Assembly: GCA_023375785.1 (NCBI GenBank)
Contig: SZWC01006953.1
Location: forward strand, 69,696 to 133,695
Length of the DNA stretch: 64,000 nucleotides
Reading direction: 5' to 3'
DNA from: Penium margaritaceum
Taxonomy: Eukaryota > Streptophyta > Zygnematophyceae > Desmidiales > Peniaceae
Below are positions 42,805 to 53,319 of the stretch, piece by piece. A program made the position numbers and the translations under genes. The notes beneath the pieces are model-generated. The model had not been told where the DNA came from. It searched no databases and saw only the letters and a list, made by a program, of their open reading frames with translations. Position 1 is the stretch's first letter. Every line of letters starts with the position of its first letter.

Positions 42805-42817
42805 AAAAGGGGGGAAG
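42805..42817 (+). other. Polypurine tract of copy H
   Basis: AAAAGGGGGGAAG directly before TGTTATGTACC; intact. Confidence 0.88.
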
Positions 42818-43424
42818 TGTTATGTACCAGACGTACATGAGTCTCTAATCTTCTCGAGTGGGTATTTGTGTTGTTACATAAACAATGCATCGTGTCGCGA
42901 GAACCGTGATGTTCACTCCGACGGCCGAGTACAAACTGACCAACTGCCTTGCCCTCAGTGGATACTCTTGAACCTTCTAATAGCTTCGAGTACCCTCGTA
43001 AACCTACGTACAGAAGTGTCACGACCGTTCAGTCGACTTCTCAACCTCTCACGTCGAATCTAGATTTATAAAGATGCGTTGCGCATCTTTATTGTCGATT
43101 CCTTGAGGACCCCCGATTTCTCAGCGGACCTTCTCAAATCCGACCACTCACGATGCTACTCCGCATGCATCGCTCGACATTCGACCCAACGACCTCGACT
43201 ATGCTTCATTGTAACTCGTCATTTGTATAAACATGTTCGACCACTTTGACACTTCTCATCGAAGTACACTTATCACAAATTATGAATTGCTCAAGTGTCC
43301 CAAATTCTAAATTGTGTTTTGCTTCCAACTTCTACATGTTCACTTGTATATACATGTTCGATCATTTTGACACATCATCAAAGTACAATTAAAGTTTATT
43401 ATAGATTTCTCAAATGTCCCACTC
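42818..43424 (+). repeat. 3' LTR of copy H plus internal duplicate
   Basis: It begins TGTTATGTACCAGACG and follows the 5' LTR to CTTCTACATGTTCA (about 43,338). The end is missing. It is replaced by a second copy of an inner segment (TTGTATATACATGTTCGA to TCAAATGTCCCA, 43339-43424), next to the LTR of I. Confidence 0.82.
43067..43090 (+). promoter_or_regulatory. TATA box and perfect hairpin in H 3' LTR
   Basis: TATAAAG (43067-43073) overlaps an inverted repeat with 9-bp arms AAAGATGCG (43070-43078) and CGCATCTTT (43082-43090) and a 3-base loop. In LTR promoters the RNA starts about 25-30 bp after TATA, so the hairpin DNA lies between TATA and the start or at the RNA's 5' end. Confidence 0.65.
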
Positions 43425-44427
43425 TGTGACACAACGAAATTTTGGAACAGAACCTAGAGTTTTACAGTCAAGAAAGAATGTCGCAATCATTACCTGATTG
43501 CAACAGTCCATGGACACTATTCTGCGACCGACACCATGAGGTCGCGTCAAGCTTGACGCAAGCGCGTGAAGTAAATAGTGGAAATCAAATCCAAATGACC
43601 ATCTCCACGGAAAGTAAGGTCACGACGTTTTCACCGTTCTTTCTAACGGAATACATTATTTATTACAAATGATAAACCAATCATAACTTTATCAAGAAAC
43701 ACCAACATAGCTTCGAAAGGCGTGGCAAGCCATGACGACTTGGGCAAGGAAAAGACCACTCCGACGGGGAGGACGGTCATTCAGTTTTACAACGCAAACT
43801 TTTCCAAGCTTGCCGAAGCCTTTCAATGCTAAGTTTGAGCCACTCGCATTGCATTGGCATCAGACCTGGGTCGACCTGCTGACATCGCCATCGTCTCCAC
43901 TCCATCGCGACAATCCTCACACACCACAAGGAGTGGTGACTTGGTCGACGAGAAGCAGGTGACCTCGTGGTGGTGAAGGTGGAACGCCGCCCAGTGGTGT
44001 CCAAACTCCTCCACCTCCTTGCACGCACACCCCACCTCCACCAACCCAACCTACTTCTGCACTATACTACTCTCACAAAGGCCTACTGGACCAGCAAGCT
44101 TTCACATCACCCTCTTGCTACAGCAACAAGGGAGGCAAAAGGGACGAGCCAGGAACCCAACCCGGGAAGAACAAAGGACCTGTCAATCCCAGGTTCTCCA
44201 CGCAGAAAGGAGTAGGGAGAGCCATAACTTGGCCTCCGATCCTCCATTTTCTGTTCCTTTTTTTTTTGGGATCCACAAAATCATCTACTACCATTTATGC
44301 CACTTGATTTCACCATTGTACTGTTATTCTGTGGCTGTTTTTCAAAAAACGTGATTTCTACCTTGCAATTTCCACTCTAATTTGTAATTTTGTCTCCAAC
44401 ATCCCAGTCTATGACTTAGATCAGACA
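43425..44427 (+). repeat. 5' LTR of element I
   Basis: It begins TGTGACACAACGAAATTTTGG and ends TAGATCAGACA. Its first ~240 bp repeat at 51184-51301 plus 52266-52400, including ATTACCTGATTGCAACAGTCC and GTCGCGTCAAGCTTGACG. The rest has no second copy in the window because the 3' LTR is cut short. Confidence 0.8.
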
Positions 44428-44445
44428 ATTGGTGCTCAGTAACAT
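44428..44445 (+). other. Primer site candidate of element I
   Basis: ATTGGTGCTCAGTAACA follows the LTR end. The TTGG.. start fits primer-site position, but the sequence is not the iMet complement used by the other gypsy elements here. The matching tRNA is not identified. Confidence 0.5.
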
Positions 44446-44586
44446 TGCCCGTCCTCTCCTTTTTTCCCAAAAAAAATGGGTGAAGGAGGCTTGGCTTGGA
44501 GCCACCTCGGTCCACCACTGGCTTGACGCGAGGCACACATAGTCCAATAGTGTGTCCTCCACCCAATTTAAAAAAAAAAAAAGAAA

Positions 44587-46900
44587 ATGTAAAGGAAAAT
44601 GGGAGAGGGGGTTGGAGGAGGAGGTTGGAGAGTCTGAGAGCCGAAGCAAGGCCTTGCCACAAGGATGGCCAGCCTTAGGACCGGACTCTCCGCGGTCTTG
44701 GGGCGTGCTCCGAGCACCAGCTCCCGCCGCTCCCATGAACGAACGCCCTTGGGATCCAAGGAGCGACGTGGGACATTAGCGCCCGGCGCCCACCTCGCGA
44801 AGTCGTGCCGGGAGGCGGCGGCTAGAGGAGAAGGACCCTGCTCGGTGTCATCAACGGGCAGAACGCCAACATCTCCAAAGCATGAACACCAGCGCGAGAC
44901 CCCCATCGCGGCCGCTTGGCAAGGCGATGGAAAAAGTCCACTGCTCGCCATCGAGCTCGGTTTCGGCAACGAGGCCACGCCCGCCCCATTCACTCATGCA
45001 AACGACAACGTGTTGAAGGCCACCTAGGGGAACATCTCTGATGGTGATAACCCTGAAAGGGTTGCTAAAGAAGACGGTCATGGAGATGAATCACCCGATG
45101 AGCCAGCGGATCATGTGGTCATTGAAGCGGATCGCAAAGCTGACGACGAACCGGACATGACACAGCCAGCAAGGGTAGTGAGGCATGCAATTCCATGCCG
45201 AAAGAACCTGAAGCAGGTGCTAACCAGGTGGAACGTGCATCCTACCACGTGGACGACGAGGGTCGTGCTCTCGTTTTGACGAGAAATGAGCCAGCCCGAC
45301 CTGCGAGCCGGCCGAGTTCGGCGGCAGCGCAACATGCGCTCGACAATGCCGTGCGTCACCTTAAAGTCGACAAACAACTCGATCACCTCTGCGCCTGCCT
45401 CCCTCTTGAGGATTTCACACTGGCCATTACCGTCATGGGTGCGCTCGCATACGACATTGACATGGTATGCGTCACACTTTGCAAACGATGGTTCATCGTG
45501 CAGCGGATGAATAAGAAGCTGTACAAGGAGAACGGGAAGTTGATGCGTGAGGTCACGGCCGCCGACCACCGCGTAGAGGTAGCGGAGCAGGCGCTCGAGG
45601 AACTTTGTGCCAAGGAAGCCAAAAACCAGCGTGATGTGCTCAACACAGCAGTCGGTGCTGCGCGTCACGCAGCCGAGGTGGAGTTGGGATAGACTTTGGA
45701 GTGTAGCGAGCATGAAAGTGCGGAAAGTGAACATGCAAATGTTTGCAACGCGTCCAGTCGTCGATCTTGATCCTAGCTTAGAAGCAAACGCGCCTGAATC
45801 ACGGGCTTGTACAGTTCAACTCGGGCCCATAAAGAAGGCGAGACTGGTAGTTATGTGGTTCTTGAGCCGACCGACCGCTACGATGGCACGTGTAACGTCA
45901 ACACGTTCTTGATGATTCTTCAGAGGCACCTCCGCCTTGCTCGGATCAAGGAAGAGGAGTGGGGTGCACAAGGTATGCTTTCCTTGAAGTCAAAGCCATT
46001 TGAAAAGCTGACGGAGCTCTGCAAGCAGAAATAGCAGCACTCGGATCCCACCTGGGATGAATGTTGTGAACTGATGCGTGAGCTGTAAACCAAGCCTGCT
46101 GACTAGCAGAAGGGAAAGAAGGAGCTTAGAAGTCTTGTGTAGGGAAGCATGTTGATGGAGTGGTATACCAAATCGTTTTTCAAGACTACAAAGAAGGTCC
46201 ATGATCGCCACCTGACATAGCAGGCTAAGATTGACCTCTTTCATAGTGGTTTCGCCAACCCTCAGCTGCGATTCCCTTGCCTTCATGACAATGGCAACTA
46301 GTGGAAGTCCCTACACACACAGGAAGCACGCGTGTGCGTGGTGTACAAGTAGAACTCCAGTCTGTGGAATCGCAATACGCATGAAAGCAGGCCGGCGCGT
46401 GAGGTGCCGTCGGCGCCAACGATTGGTGCACCAAAGCGGGCAACGGAGGCAAAGTCTGAGCCCTCCAGGAAGTTCCACCGACATGGTGGAGAGAACAACT
46501 CCCGCTCTTCTATCATTTGTAGACGTTGCCACCAGGTTGGGCACATTGGGCGCGATTGCCCCCACCGTGACTAGGAGCAGCTGCAGGGACAAGAGCAGGG
46601 CCAACAGCACGGTCATGGCGCGTGCCAAGGCGGAGGGCTAAACCGCTTCCACTGTGGTGGCCAGAACCGCTTCCATGGGGGCGGTCAGAACCAGGGTGAA
46701 CAGCGTGATGGTGACGAAAATGCCCCTGCCGGCCAGGGACGCCCTCACGGGGGGCAGCGCCAAGACCAGGAATTTGCAAGTATCTAGCGTCAAGGGGCAC
46801 AAGGTGGTCAGTGAGGACACGGACGCCCCTGTGACGATGACCAAGACTTTGAGGGAGGTGCTGGGGGACGCGTCCACCGCCCCCAGCATGGTTGTGAGCA
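44587..46900 (+). pseudogene. gag of element I
   Basis: A 13-base A run (about 44,569-44,582) precedes the first frame. The basic N-terminal part is open from 44,665 to 45,027. The 165-codon frame 45,195-45,692 has HALDNAVRHLKVDKQLDHL, MNKKLYKENGKLMREVTAA and VEVAEQALEELCAKEAKNQ, a strong coiled-coil pattern. 45,807-46,290 has TDRYDGTCNVNTFLMILQR, the usual gag start of capsid (F.G....V..FL), and KSKPFEKLTEL. The zinc knuckle CRRCHQVGHIGRDC (46,518-46,559) is intact. It is followed by a Gly/Gln/His-rich tail (FHCGGQNRFHGGGQNQG) to about 46,780. Confidence 0.78.
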
Positions 46901-47106
46901 AGATTTTCATGATCACCGGTAGCTACTGGTGCGCTGCTACCTGGGGTTGCAGTGAGTCATGGGAATGATGAGGACAGGATGTTCATGTTTTGTGATGATG
47001 ATATCAAAAGGTTTGAACTCTTATCGGCACAGCATTCCTCAACCATTATGTACCTTTCATAAATCTTAAGTCCCTCTACCATGATCGCTCATGCCCACTC
47101 TCATAT

Positions 47107-47694
47107 GTGACCAAAGAAAAACTTGAAAATTGCACGAGCCTTGTTGTAGCCACTAAGGAAAGTTGGTCACATGTGATGGAAGTTGCACACAAAGCTCATG
47201 AGAAGAACTCTCTTACATTAGCAACAGTGGCCGTGCCCGTGGGTCCAGAAATGAACAGGTCTGTATTTAAAGGATGGAAATTGCTGGCTTCGTTCAGCAA
47301 AGGACATCTCATGTGGGAACAATTCAATGACATGGTTCAACTACAAAGAAGCACTCATGCTTATCGGATCTACCACATGGAGGGTAAGCCTCTAGTGAGC
47401 ATTTTCATACCGAAGTCCAAAGCATCGATGACCATGCAATTTGATGGCAAACTGGCAAGCGCCCTTGCACGCATCTTGGTGGATACTGGGACGGATGACT
47501 CGTTTTTGAGAGGTGCATTTGTTCGCACATGGCAATTAAAGCACACGCCTCACACTGGCATGGTGGTCTTTGGTGATGACAGAGAGGTACTAGTCCTTGG
47601 TGACTGTGTTGCACGGCTCATACTGCCTGGTTTCACTACCAGTGTCCGCCTCACCATGCTTGATCTCATGGATCCGTTTGACTCTGTTCTTTGA
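47107..47694 (+). pseudogene. Protease of element I (active site kept)
   Basis: The 195-codon frame contains the retropepsin core ARILVDTGTDDSFLRGAFV (about 47,470-47,525), with the catalytic Asp in DTG. HTGMVVFGDDREVLVLGD and a hydrophobic ARLILPGFTTSVRLTMLDL follow, as expected for the flap and the LG.DWL region. The upstream part (47,107-47,400) is the long N-terminal spacer. After the stop at 47,692 the usual GIDW-LVHHKA-type block continues, here as SWLVHHKALMCLYS. The enzyme would dimerise to cleave Gag-Pol. Confidence 0.78.
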
Positions 47695-47929
47695 GACTCG
47701 TGGCTTGTGCACCACAAGGCACTTATGTGCTTATACTCAAAGACATTGCAGATAAGGAATGGAAGGAGAATGGTCACCCTGTTTCCAATCCCACAAATTC
47801 AACGACTTGAAACGAAGGCTCAATCAAGCCTCTTGGCGCTCCAAGTGAAACGATGACTTCGACAAGGGTGCCGCTTTTTTCTAGCAACCCTGAAGAAAGT
47901 GGACGACAAGACAGAGGGTGAGGTACCCC

Positions 47930-48780
47930 AAGGGGTCACAAACATACTCTCAGAATTCTTGGATGTTTTCGAGGAACCACCAGATGGGCTACCACCTCGA
48001 TGAACGGTTGGACATACCATTCTGTTTGAGTCCCGGGCTATGCCTCCCTTTCGGTCTGTGTATCATGTGAGTCCTGCAGAACGGTAAGAAGCAAGAGTCC
48101 AAATCAAGGAGTACCACCATAAGGGTTGGATTGAGCCAAGCTCTTTGCCCTTCGGAGCACCGCTCCTGTTTGTGAACAAGAAAGATGGTGGCCTCGGGAT
48201 GTGCGTGGACAATCGGGCATTGAACAAACTCAATATAAAGAATAGGTACCCTCTCCCGCGCATCGAGGGCCTATTTGACTAGCTTCAAGGAGAAAAATTC
48301 TTCACGTCTCTGGATCTATCACAGGGCTACCATCAAATCCGGATCACGGAGGAGGATGTACCCAAAACAGCATTCAGAATTCATCTCGGACACTACCAGT
48401 TTCAGGTCCTCTGCTTTGGACTCACGACCTCACGTGCCACATTCGAAGCAGTGATGAACAACATCTTCCGTGAACACCTCTCCAAGTCGATCCTGGTGTA
48501 TCTTGACGACATCCTCATCTTCTCTAAGAACCACGAAGAACACAAGCAACACCTCCGAATGGTGCTTGAGATCCTTCGCAAGAACCCTCTTTTCACCAAG
48601 AGAAGTAAGTGCAAATTTGTGCAGTCAGAATTTGAGTACCTTGACCATCCTTAGTGGCGAGGGGATCTGGGTCCACCCTCGCAAGGTGCATGTGGTAAAA
48701 GAATGGCCTCATCCCAAGAACGTGGGTTAGCTCCGCTCTTTCTTTGGACTCGCAAATTACTTTCGGCAGTTTATGAGAGG
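47930..48780 (+). pseudogene. Reverse transcriptase of element I
   Basis: It begins after FLDVFEEPPDGLPP (about 47,950-48,000). RSVYHVSPAE and [19 protein letters not shown] follow with a stop near 48,089. [36 protein letters not shown] and FQVLCFGLTTSRATFEAV come next. The catalytic YLDD is intact at 48,499-48,510 in SILVYLDDILIFSKNHEEH. KCKFVQSEFEYL follows, and a frame change near 48,650 gives LGHILSG-like and VHPRKVHVVKEWPHPKN. Two or three stops. Confidence 0.85.
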
Positions 48781-49290
48781 CTACTCCATGTTGGTGAGCC
48801 CTCTCACCGCCCTGACCCAGAAGGCAAGCACATGGGTCTGGTCAGCAAAATGCATTGAGGCTTTTGAGGTTGTGAAGGCGATGCTGATCTCGGCACTGGT
48901 ACTTGCACTCCTGAATCCAAAGAAGTCGTGGGAGGTACGCTCTGATGCATTGGTTATAGGGTTGGGAGCTATGCTCATGCAAGATGGCCACCCTGTTGCC
49001 TACGAGAGCCGCTAGCTCTTAGATGCAGAGACCAGGTATCCCACTGGGGATCAGGAGCTACTGGCAGACGTGCATGCTTTCAAAGTATGGTGCTGTTATC
49101 TCAAAGGTGCTGAGGGACAGATCACATGGTCACAGACCACAACCCTCTTACGTATTTTCCGACGCAACCGAACATTTCACGAGGACAGGCGCGGTGGAGT
49201 AAATACTTAATTCGCAACACATTCACCTGGTAGTATGAACCAGGGCGGGCTAATGTGGCAGACCCATTGAGTCGAAACCCAACACATGTG
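48781..49290 (+). pseudogene. RNase H of element I
   Basis: LVLALLNPKKSWEVRSDAL with the first catalytic Asp (about 48,945), GLGAMLMQDGHPVAYESR, stop, then LLDAETRYPTGDQELLADV with Glu and HAFKVWCCYLKG. In the next frame VTDHNPLTYFPTQPNI (third Asp, about 49,128-49,175) and the end GRANVADPLSRNPTH. One stop and one frameshift. Confidence 0.82.
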
Positions 49291-49309
49291 AGCCTCATGC
49301 TGAGCGAGA

Positions 49310-50400
49310 ATGATATCACAAATTGGCACTTTGCCGCTATTGCAGTGGCGACAACATTACACACAAACCCAGTTCGCAAAGCCACTTTGCCCACCCCTTA
49401 GACCATTGGTCAGTGTGAACCCTTTCAAGAATCGCATTCGGATGGACTACACTTTGGACCCCTGGTTCGCCGAGTCAAAGAACATTGAACGCCATGGCCT
49501 CGTGGAGGCTGCCGGGTTATACTGGCATGGTAAGCAAGTGGTGGTCCCGGATGTCAACAACTTACGAAAACAGATCATGTTCAAGTTTCATAATCCTCCC
49601 TCCTCAGGTCACATTGGATCGAAGAAGACAAGACATGCTCTGGCTCAGCACTACTGGTGGCGAAGGTGGAGCAGTGACGTCAGTAAGTAGTGCATGGTGT
49701 GTGACCTGTGCATTCACAACAAGACTTTGAACAAGGCACGTGCAGGGCTCCTCCAGCCTCTACAACTCCCTGACATCCCATGGGAGTCGGTGTCTATGGA
49801 TTTCATCATGGGAGTCCCAGAGACCAAGAAAAGCCACGATGTCATCTTCGTAGTTGTGGACAGGGCAACGGTAATAGCCCATTTCATGCCCACAACAACT
49901 TGCGTCACAGCGGAAAAGAATGCCAGGCTTTCTACGAAAGCGTCATCAAGTACCACGCCTTACCCATCCAAATCATCTCCGACCGTGACCCGCGTTTTGC
50001 AAGCTGGTTTTGGCTTGCATTGCAGGAATGGTTTTGAACGCGGCAAAGTATGTCCTCAACATTTCATCCCCAAACTGATAGGCAAAAAGAGGACATGAAC
50101 CGCACACTCGAGCAGATGCTCCGCATGTACATCGACGCAACAATGGAGGACTGGGACAACTATTTGGCCCCGACCGAGTTTTCCGTGAATAATGCGGTCA
50201 ACAAATCGACTAGTTTTACTTCATTCGTCCTCAACCATGGTCAGCATCCAATGGTACCTGCTTCAATGGTGAAGTGTGGGGGCGGCGATGATCAGGTGCC
50301 CTCCGCCCAGGCCTTTGTCGAGCACATGGACGCCGTCTGGCGGGATGCCAAGGCCCATTTGTACACGGCTTGGCAGCGCTAGAAGGCCTATGCTGACCAG
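49310..50400 (+). pseudogene. Integrase of element I (catalytic triad kept)
   Basis: The zinc finger has FHNPPSSGHIGSKKT (His pair), then YWWRRWSSDV, stop, CMVCDLC (Cys pair). The core has ESVSMDFIMGVPETKKSHD (first Asp, about 49,795) and IFVVVDRATVIAHFMP. The second Asp is in IISDRDPRFAS (about 49,975-50,005, another frame). FHPQTDRQKEDMNRTLEQM (about 50,062-50,118) has the Glu, with the usual DGQTE changed to DRQKE. VNNAVNKSTSFTSFVLNHG follows. Two frame changes are needed to read through. Confidence 0.85.
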
Positions 50401-50990
50401 AGACGTTGTGATTTGACGTTCTCCATCGGCGATTGTGTGCTTTTCACTACACGGAATTTGCAGCTAAAAATACCAGGTGCACAAAAGATGTTGCCAAAAT
50501 GGCTGGGACCCTTCATGATTACGTAGAAGTTGGGAAGTGTGGCCTATCGGTTGGCCCTTCCACAAGCCATGCGCATCCATGATACCTTTCATGTGAGTCT
50601 CCTTGCACCCTAAAAAACAGAGTGGTCTATTCAGCCACCCCCTTTTGCTGTCCTCGCCGCGGAAGGCCAATGTGAGGTGTAACGCATCCTCCAACACCGT
50701 GAGCGTAATTTTCACGCATGAGTGGTTAAGGAGCACCTCATCCACTGGGCCGATTGTGGACCTGACCACAACACTTGGGAGCCAGAGTCGTGAGAGCCAA
50801 CTGCGCCAACTACTGAGTACTAGGAGGAACAGGCTGCCCGTCGGAACAAGCATGTCCTCAAGGGTACCACCCCGGCACGAGTCCCCTTGAGAGGAGAACG
50901 GCACTGGCTCTTGGGCTGATCTTTGGCTTACTACCGACAGTCTGTCACGAGGAAGCCTGGGCACCTGTCGCGTGGTCGCTTCATGTAAAA
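50401..50990 (+). pseudogene. Integrase C-terminus and chromodomain of element I
   Basis: CDLTFSIGDCVLFTTRNLQ and MLPKWLGPFMI (about 50,405-50,525) form the C-terminal binding region, then RLALPQAMRIHDTFHVSLL. The chromodomain (about 50,675-50,795) reads ERILQHRERNFHA, stop, VVKEHLIHWADCGPDHNTWEPES: the aromatic and WEP positions of a chromodomain are present. Purine-rich AAAAGGGGAGGAAG at 50,987-51,000 looks like a tract but lies ~185 bp before the LTR. Confidence 0.75.
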
Positions 50991-51170
50991 GGGGAGGAAG
51001 CGTGGCCACTGTTTCTTCTTAGAAAGCTGAACAATTTTTGAATTGTGAAATGTGCCGAATCATGATGTTATCATCTCCATGGACTGGCACTTTTATCATC
51101 AATCATAGATGTTCGTGTATAAACTACCTCTTCATAATAAAGAAAACCGAATCGAGGACGATTCGCAGCT

Positions 51171-51183
51171 AAAGGGAGACGAA
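51171..51183 (+). other. Polypurine tract of element I
   Basis: AAAGGGAGACGAA lies directly before the 3' LTR start TGTAACACAAC (51184). A C interrupts it. The 180 bp before it have no gene. Confidence 0.7.
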
Positions 51184-52400
51184 TGTAACACAACTAAATT
51201 TTGGAACAAAACCTAAAATATTACAGTCAACAAAGACCGTCGCAATCATTACCTGATTGCAACAGTCCATGGACACTTTTCTGCGACCGAAACCATGAGG
51301 TTGTTGAAAAATTGCCCCTCCACATGTCCAAGTGCGGCGCCGGGAGGCGCCGACGAGCCGCCAGAAAGTGGAAACTCCGCACCGGAGGATCTGGCGACTG
51401 CAGGATCACTTGAATCCTAAAATGGATGATTTCCCCATAAAGTTGACGGGTCGTTGAATCCGGTAGAAGTTGTTTCGCCGGAATCGGACAAGTATCGAGG
51501 GAGATATGGCCTTTCAAAGTTGGGGTGTGCGCAGCGACTCTGGGAGCCGACTGCGACTCGAAATCCGGTCGATAATCGACCGGACCGAGTAACAAAAATA
51601 CCATTTGGAGAAATTGCTCCGACAGGCCTGCCGAGGCGTCCAGTGGATGGTCCACCTGATCCGGCGGATCCAGTATTGCAGGCTGTTACTGAGGGACTTA
51701 GCCAAAAACCTGGCTCGGTGTTCGAAACTCAGGAGTATGTTTTCTTACTCGGGGACTTCGTCAAAATTCTGACTGCAGGTCCGCGGACAGGTTTTGAACC
51801 ACGTCACACCCCATCACCAAACGCGACCCAAAAGTGGGGAGGGTGTGTGGAAACAGTGCAGAGGACCCCCACACCATGTGCAATGGGATATGCGCCTTGG
51901 GAAAGGCACTTCGCATGTGAAGGAAGGCGCCACGGCGAGTGGCGGCGTCAGGCTTCTGTGGTGGGTGAGACCTGCGCTTCGGCAAGCGTAACTTCGGCTA
52001 CGCTTGGTCGAATCGCCCACGGTTTGGTGCGTTGGAGAGCTCATGACTAGCCCTATAAATGTTATGATCATGTTCATGCTAAACAAAACAACGCAAAATG
52101 ACGTTATTCCCTTTGCAAACTGAATGTCTCTGAATTCCTACTCACATAGCGTGAGGCGACCAGAAAGCTAACACTCGGTCTCAGATTCGCCCAAAACAGA
52201 AGACGTAAACCAGTAGAGACGATCAGAAAAAAGTCGGGACCGCACCACGCGGGTCCATCCTGACAAAGGTCGCGTCAAGCTTGACGTAAGCGCGTGAAGC
52301 AAATAGTGGAAATCGAATCCAAACGACCATCTCGATGGAAAACACGATCACGAAGTTTCCACCGTTCTTTCTACAGGAATAAATAAACAATTACAAGGGC
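51184..52400 (+). repeat. 3' LTR of element I, split and truncated
   Basis: The first part (51184-51301) and second part (52266-52400) match the first ~240 bp of the 5' LTR. A solo LTR lies between. After about 52,400 the similarity ends, so ~760 bp of LTR are missing. Confidence 0.82.
51302..52265 (+). mobile_element. Solo LTR (964 bp) inside the 3' LTR of I
   Basis: It starts TGTTGAAAAATTGCCC and ends CCATCCTGACA. The flanks are GAGGT (51297-51301) and AAGGT (52266-52270), a 5-bp target duplication with one change. Removing it restores ACCATGAGGTCGCGTC of the other LTR. A 198-codon frame (51,454-52,050) and a 142-codon minus frame lie within it. Neither resembles a known family, so they are probably chance. 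No internal genes are present. Confidence 0.82.
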
Positions 52401-53319
52401 ATAAACATTCCAAAGTCCATGGTTTTGTTCAATAGATCCGCCGTGTCCATACTCGAAAGAGAACTGACGGCGGTGTCCAAAGTAGAAACCGACATGCATG
52501 CGGTATCCATTGTCGGAAACGACATGATAGTCGTGCTCATGGTTTTTTTAGTGCAAGACAAAAACAAAAATCATTTCTACTGTATCCACTGTTCGCTCAA
52601 AGTATTCAGTCTTCATGGTCTTGCATGTCGCAAGCAAACCTCGCATGTTGCCAGCCTGGCTTCACAACCTCTGCTTTGTTATGTCCTTGCCATGCATGTG
52701 GACCGATATTGTTGCGCTTGCTAACGTTTGCGCATCGCACAGAAGAGGCTTCATCTGCCGTCGCCAATGAATGCACGCCAAATGGACGAAGCCATCACCA
52801 ATCACATATTGTCCACGGTGGAATTCGCCGACGTCGTGGACACCAACAACGGATATCGGCGGCATGTGCCGACGTCCACTCAGGGTCATGCGGACAGGTT
52901 CAGCTAGTGAACCTGGTTTTTGTACTGGTTCGCACTATGAGCCGGTACTAACGTTTGTACTTTAGGTACTTCTCCGTTAGTACAATGCAAAAATCTTACT
53001 CCAACTGTCGAACTTTGACTCACACGTTGGATCAACATGGACAACGACGTCCGTTCAAATGGCCCAGCACATCATGGATGTGGTACTCTTGTAGCGGACC
53101 CCTGGGCAGCACATCGGGCATGGGTCGCATTGAAGGAGCAGTGGGACTGCAATTTAGCACGCAACTGAGAGTTGGGACATGAAGAACCAGCATGGGCCCA
53201 AGCTCCTGTGACTCCAGAGCACATGGCTTGGAACTTGGGAGTACCCATGCCCAGTAGCAGGCCGCCCAACTGTCCCGAGCCATGGGAGCCGTGGACATGG
53301 ACCAAGCCACCGAGTCCGT
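52401..53319. other. Unassigned region with a short 30-bp repeat
   Basis: No gene is recognised. At 52,443-52,545 three to four units of about 30 bp (each beginning G(T)G/ATCCA...) occur in a row. Short frames on both strands at 52,625-53,330 show no family match that I can name. The region could be non-coding parts of the neighbouring MULE or another transposon. Confidence 0.4.

Larger units (their letters stand above)
37319..43424 (+). mobile_element. Ty3/gypsy chromovirus copy H
   Basis: This plus-strand copy has both LTRs, primer site, all domains and an intact purine tract, with no large insertion, about 6.0 kb. Long open stretches remain in RNase H and integrase. Catalytic changes: RT YLDD is FLDD, and RNase H TDH is TNH. 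The last 86 bp (43339-43424) repeat an internal part of the LTR. Confidence 0.88.
43425..52400 (+). mobile_element. Ty3/gypsy chromodomain element I with 1-kb LTRs
   Basis: This is a plus-strand element of a second lineage. It has a 1003-bp 5' LTR, a different primer site, long gag, protease with DTG, RT with YLDD, RNase H, integrase with all three catalytic residues, a chromodomain, a purine tract and a partial 3' LTR split by a solo LTR. The internal region is about 6.75 kb. It still has stops and frameshifts but keeps more catalytic residues than the A-H family. Confidence 0.87.

Noticed and set aside
50987-51000. Purine tract of I at AAAAGGGGAGGAAG
   Set aside because: No LTR starts there. 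The LTR at 51,184 has its own tract at 51,171. The first could be a leftover or a second priming site.
50464-51009. 181-codon minus-strand frame
   Set aside because: It overlaps the integrase end and chromodomain of I in the antisense direction, so it is a shadow.
51454-52050. A new 198-residue gene
   Set aside because: It lies fully within a solo LTR, has no recognisable motif, and a minus frame overlaps it. Chance is more likely.
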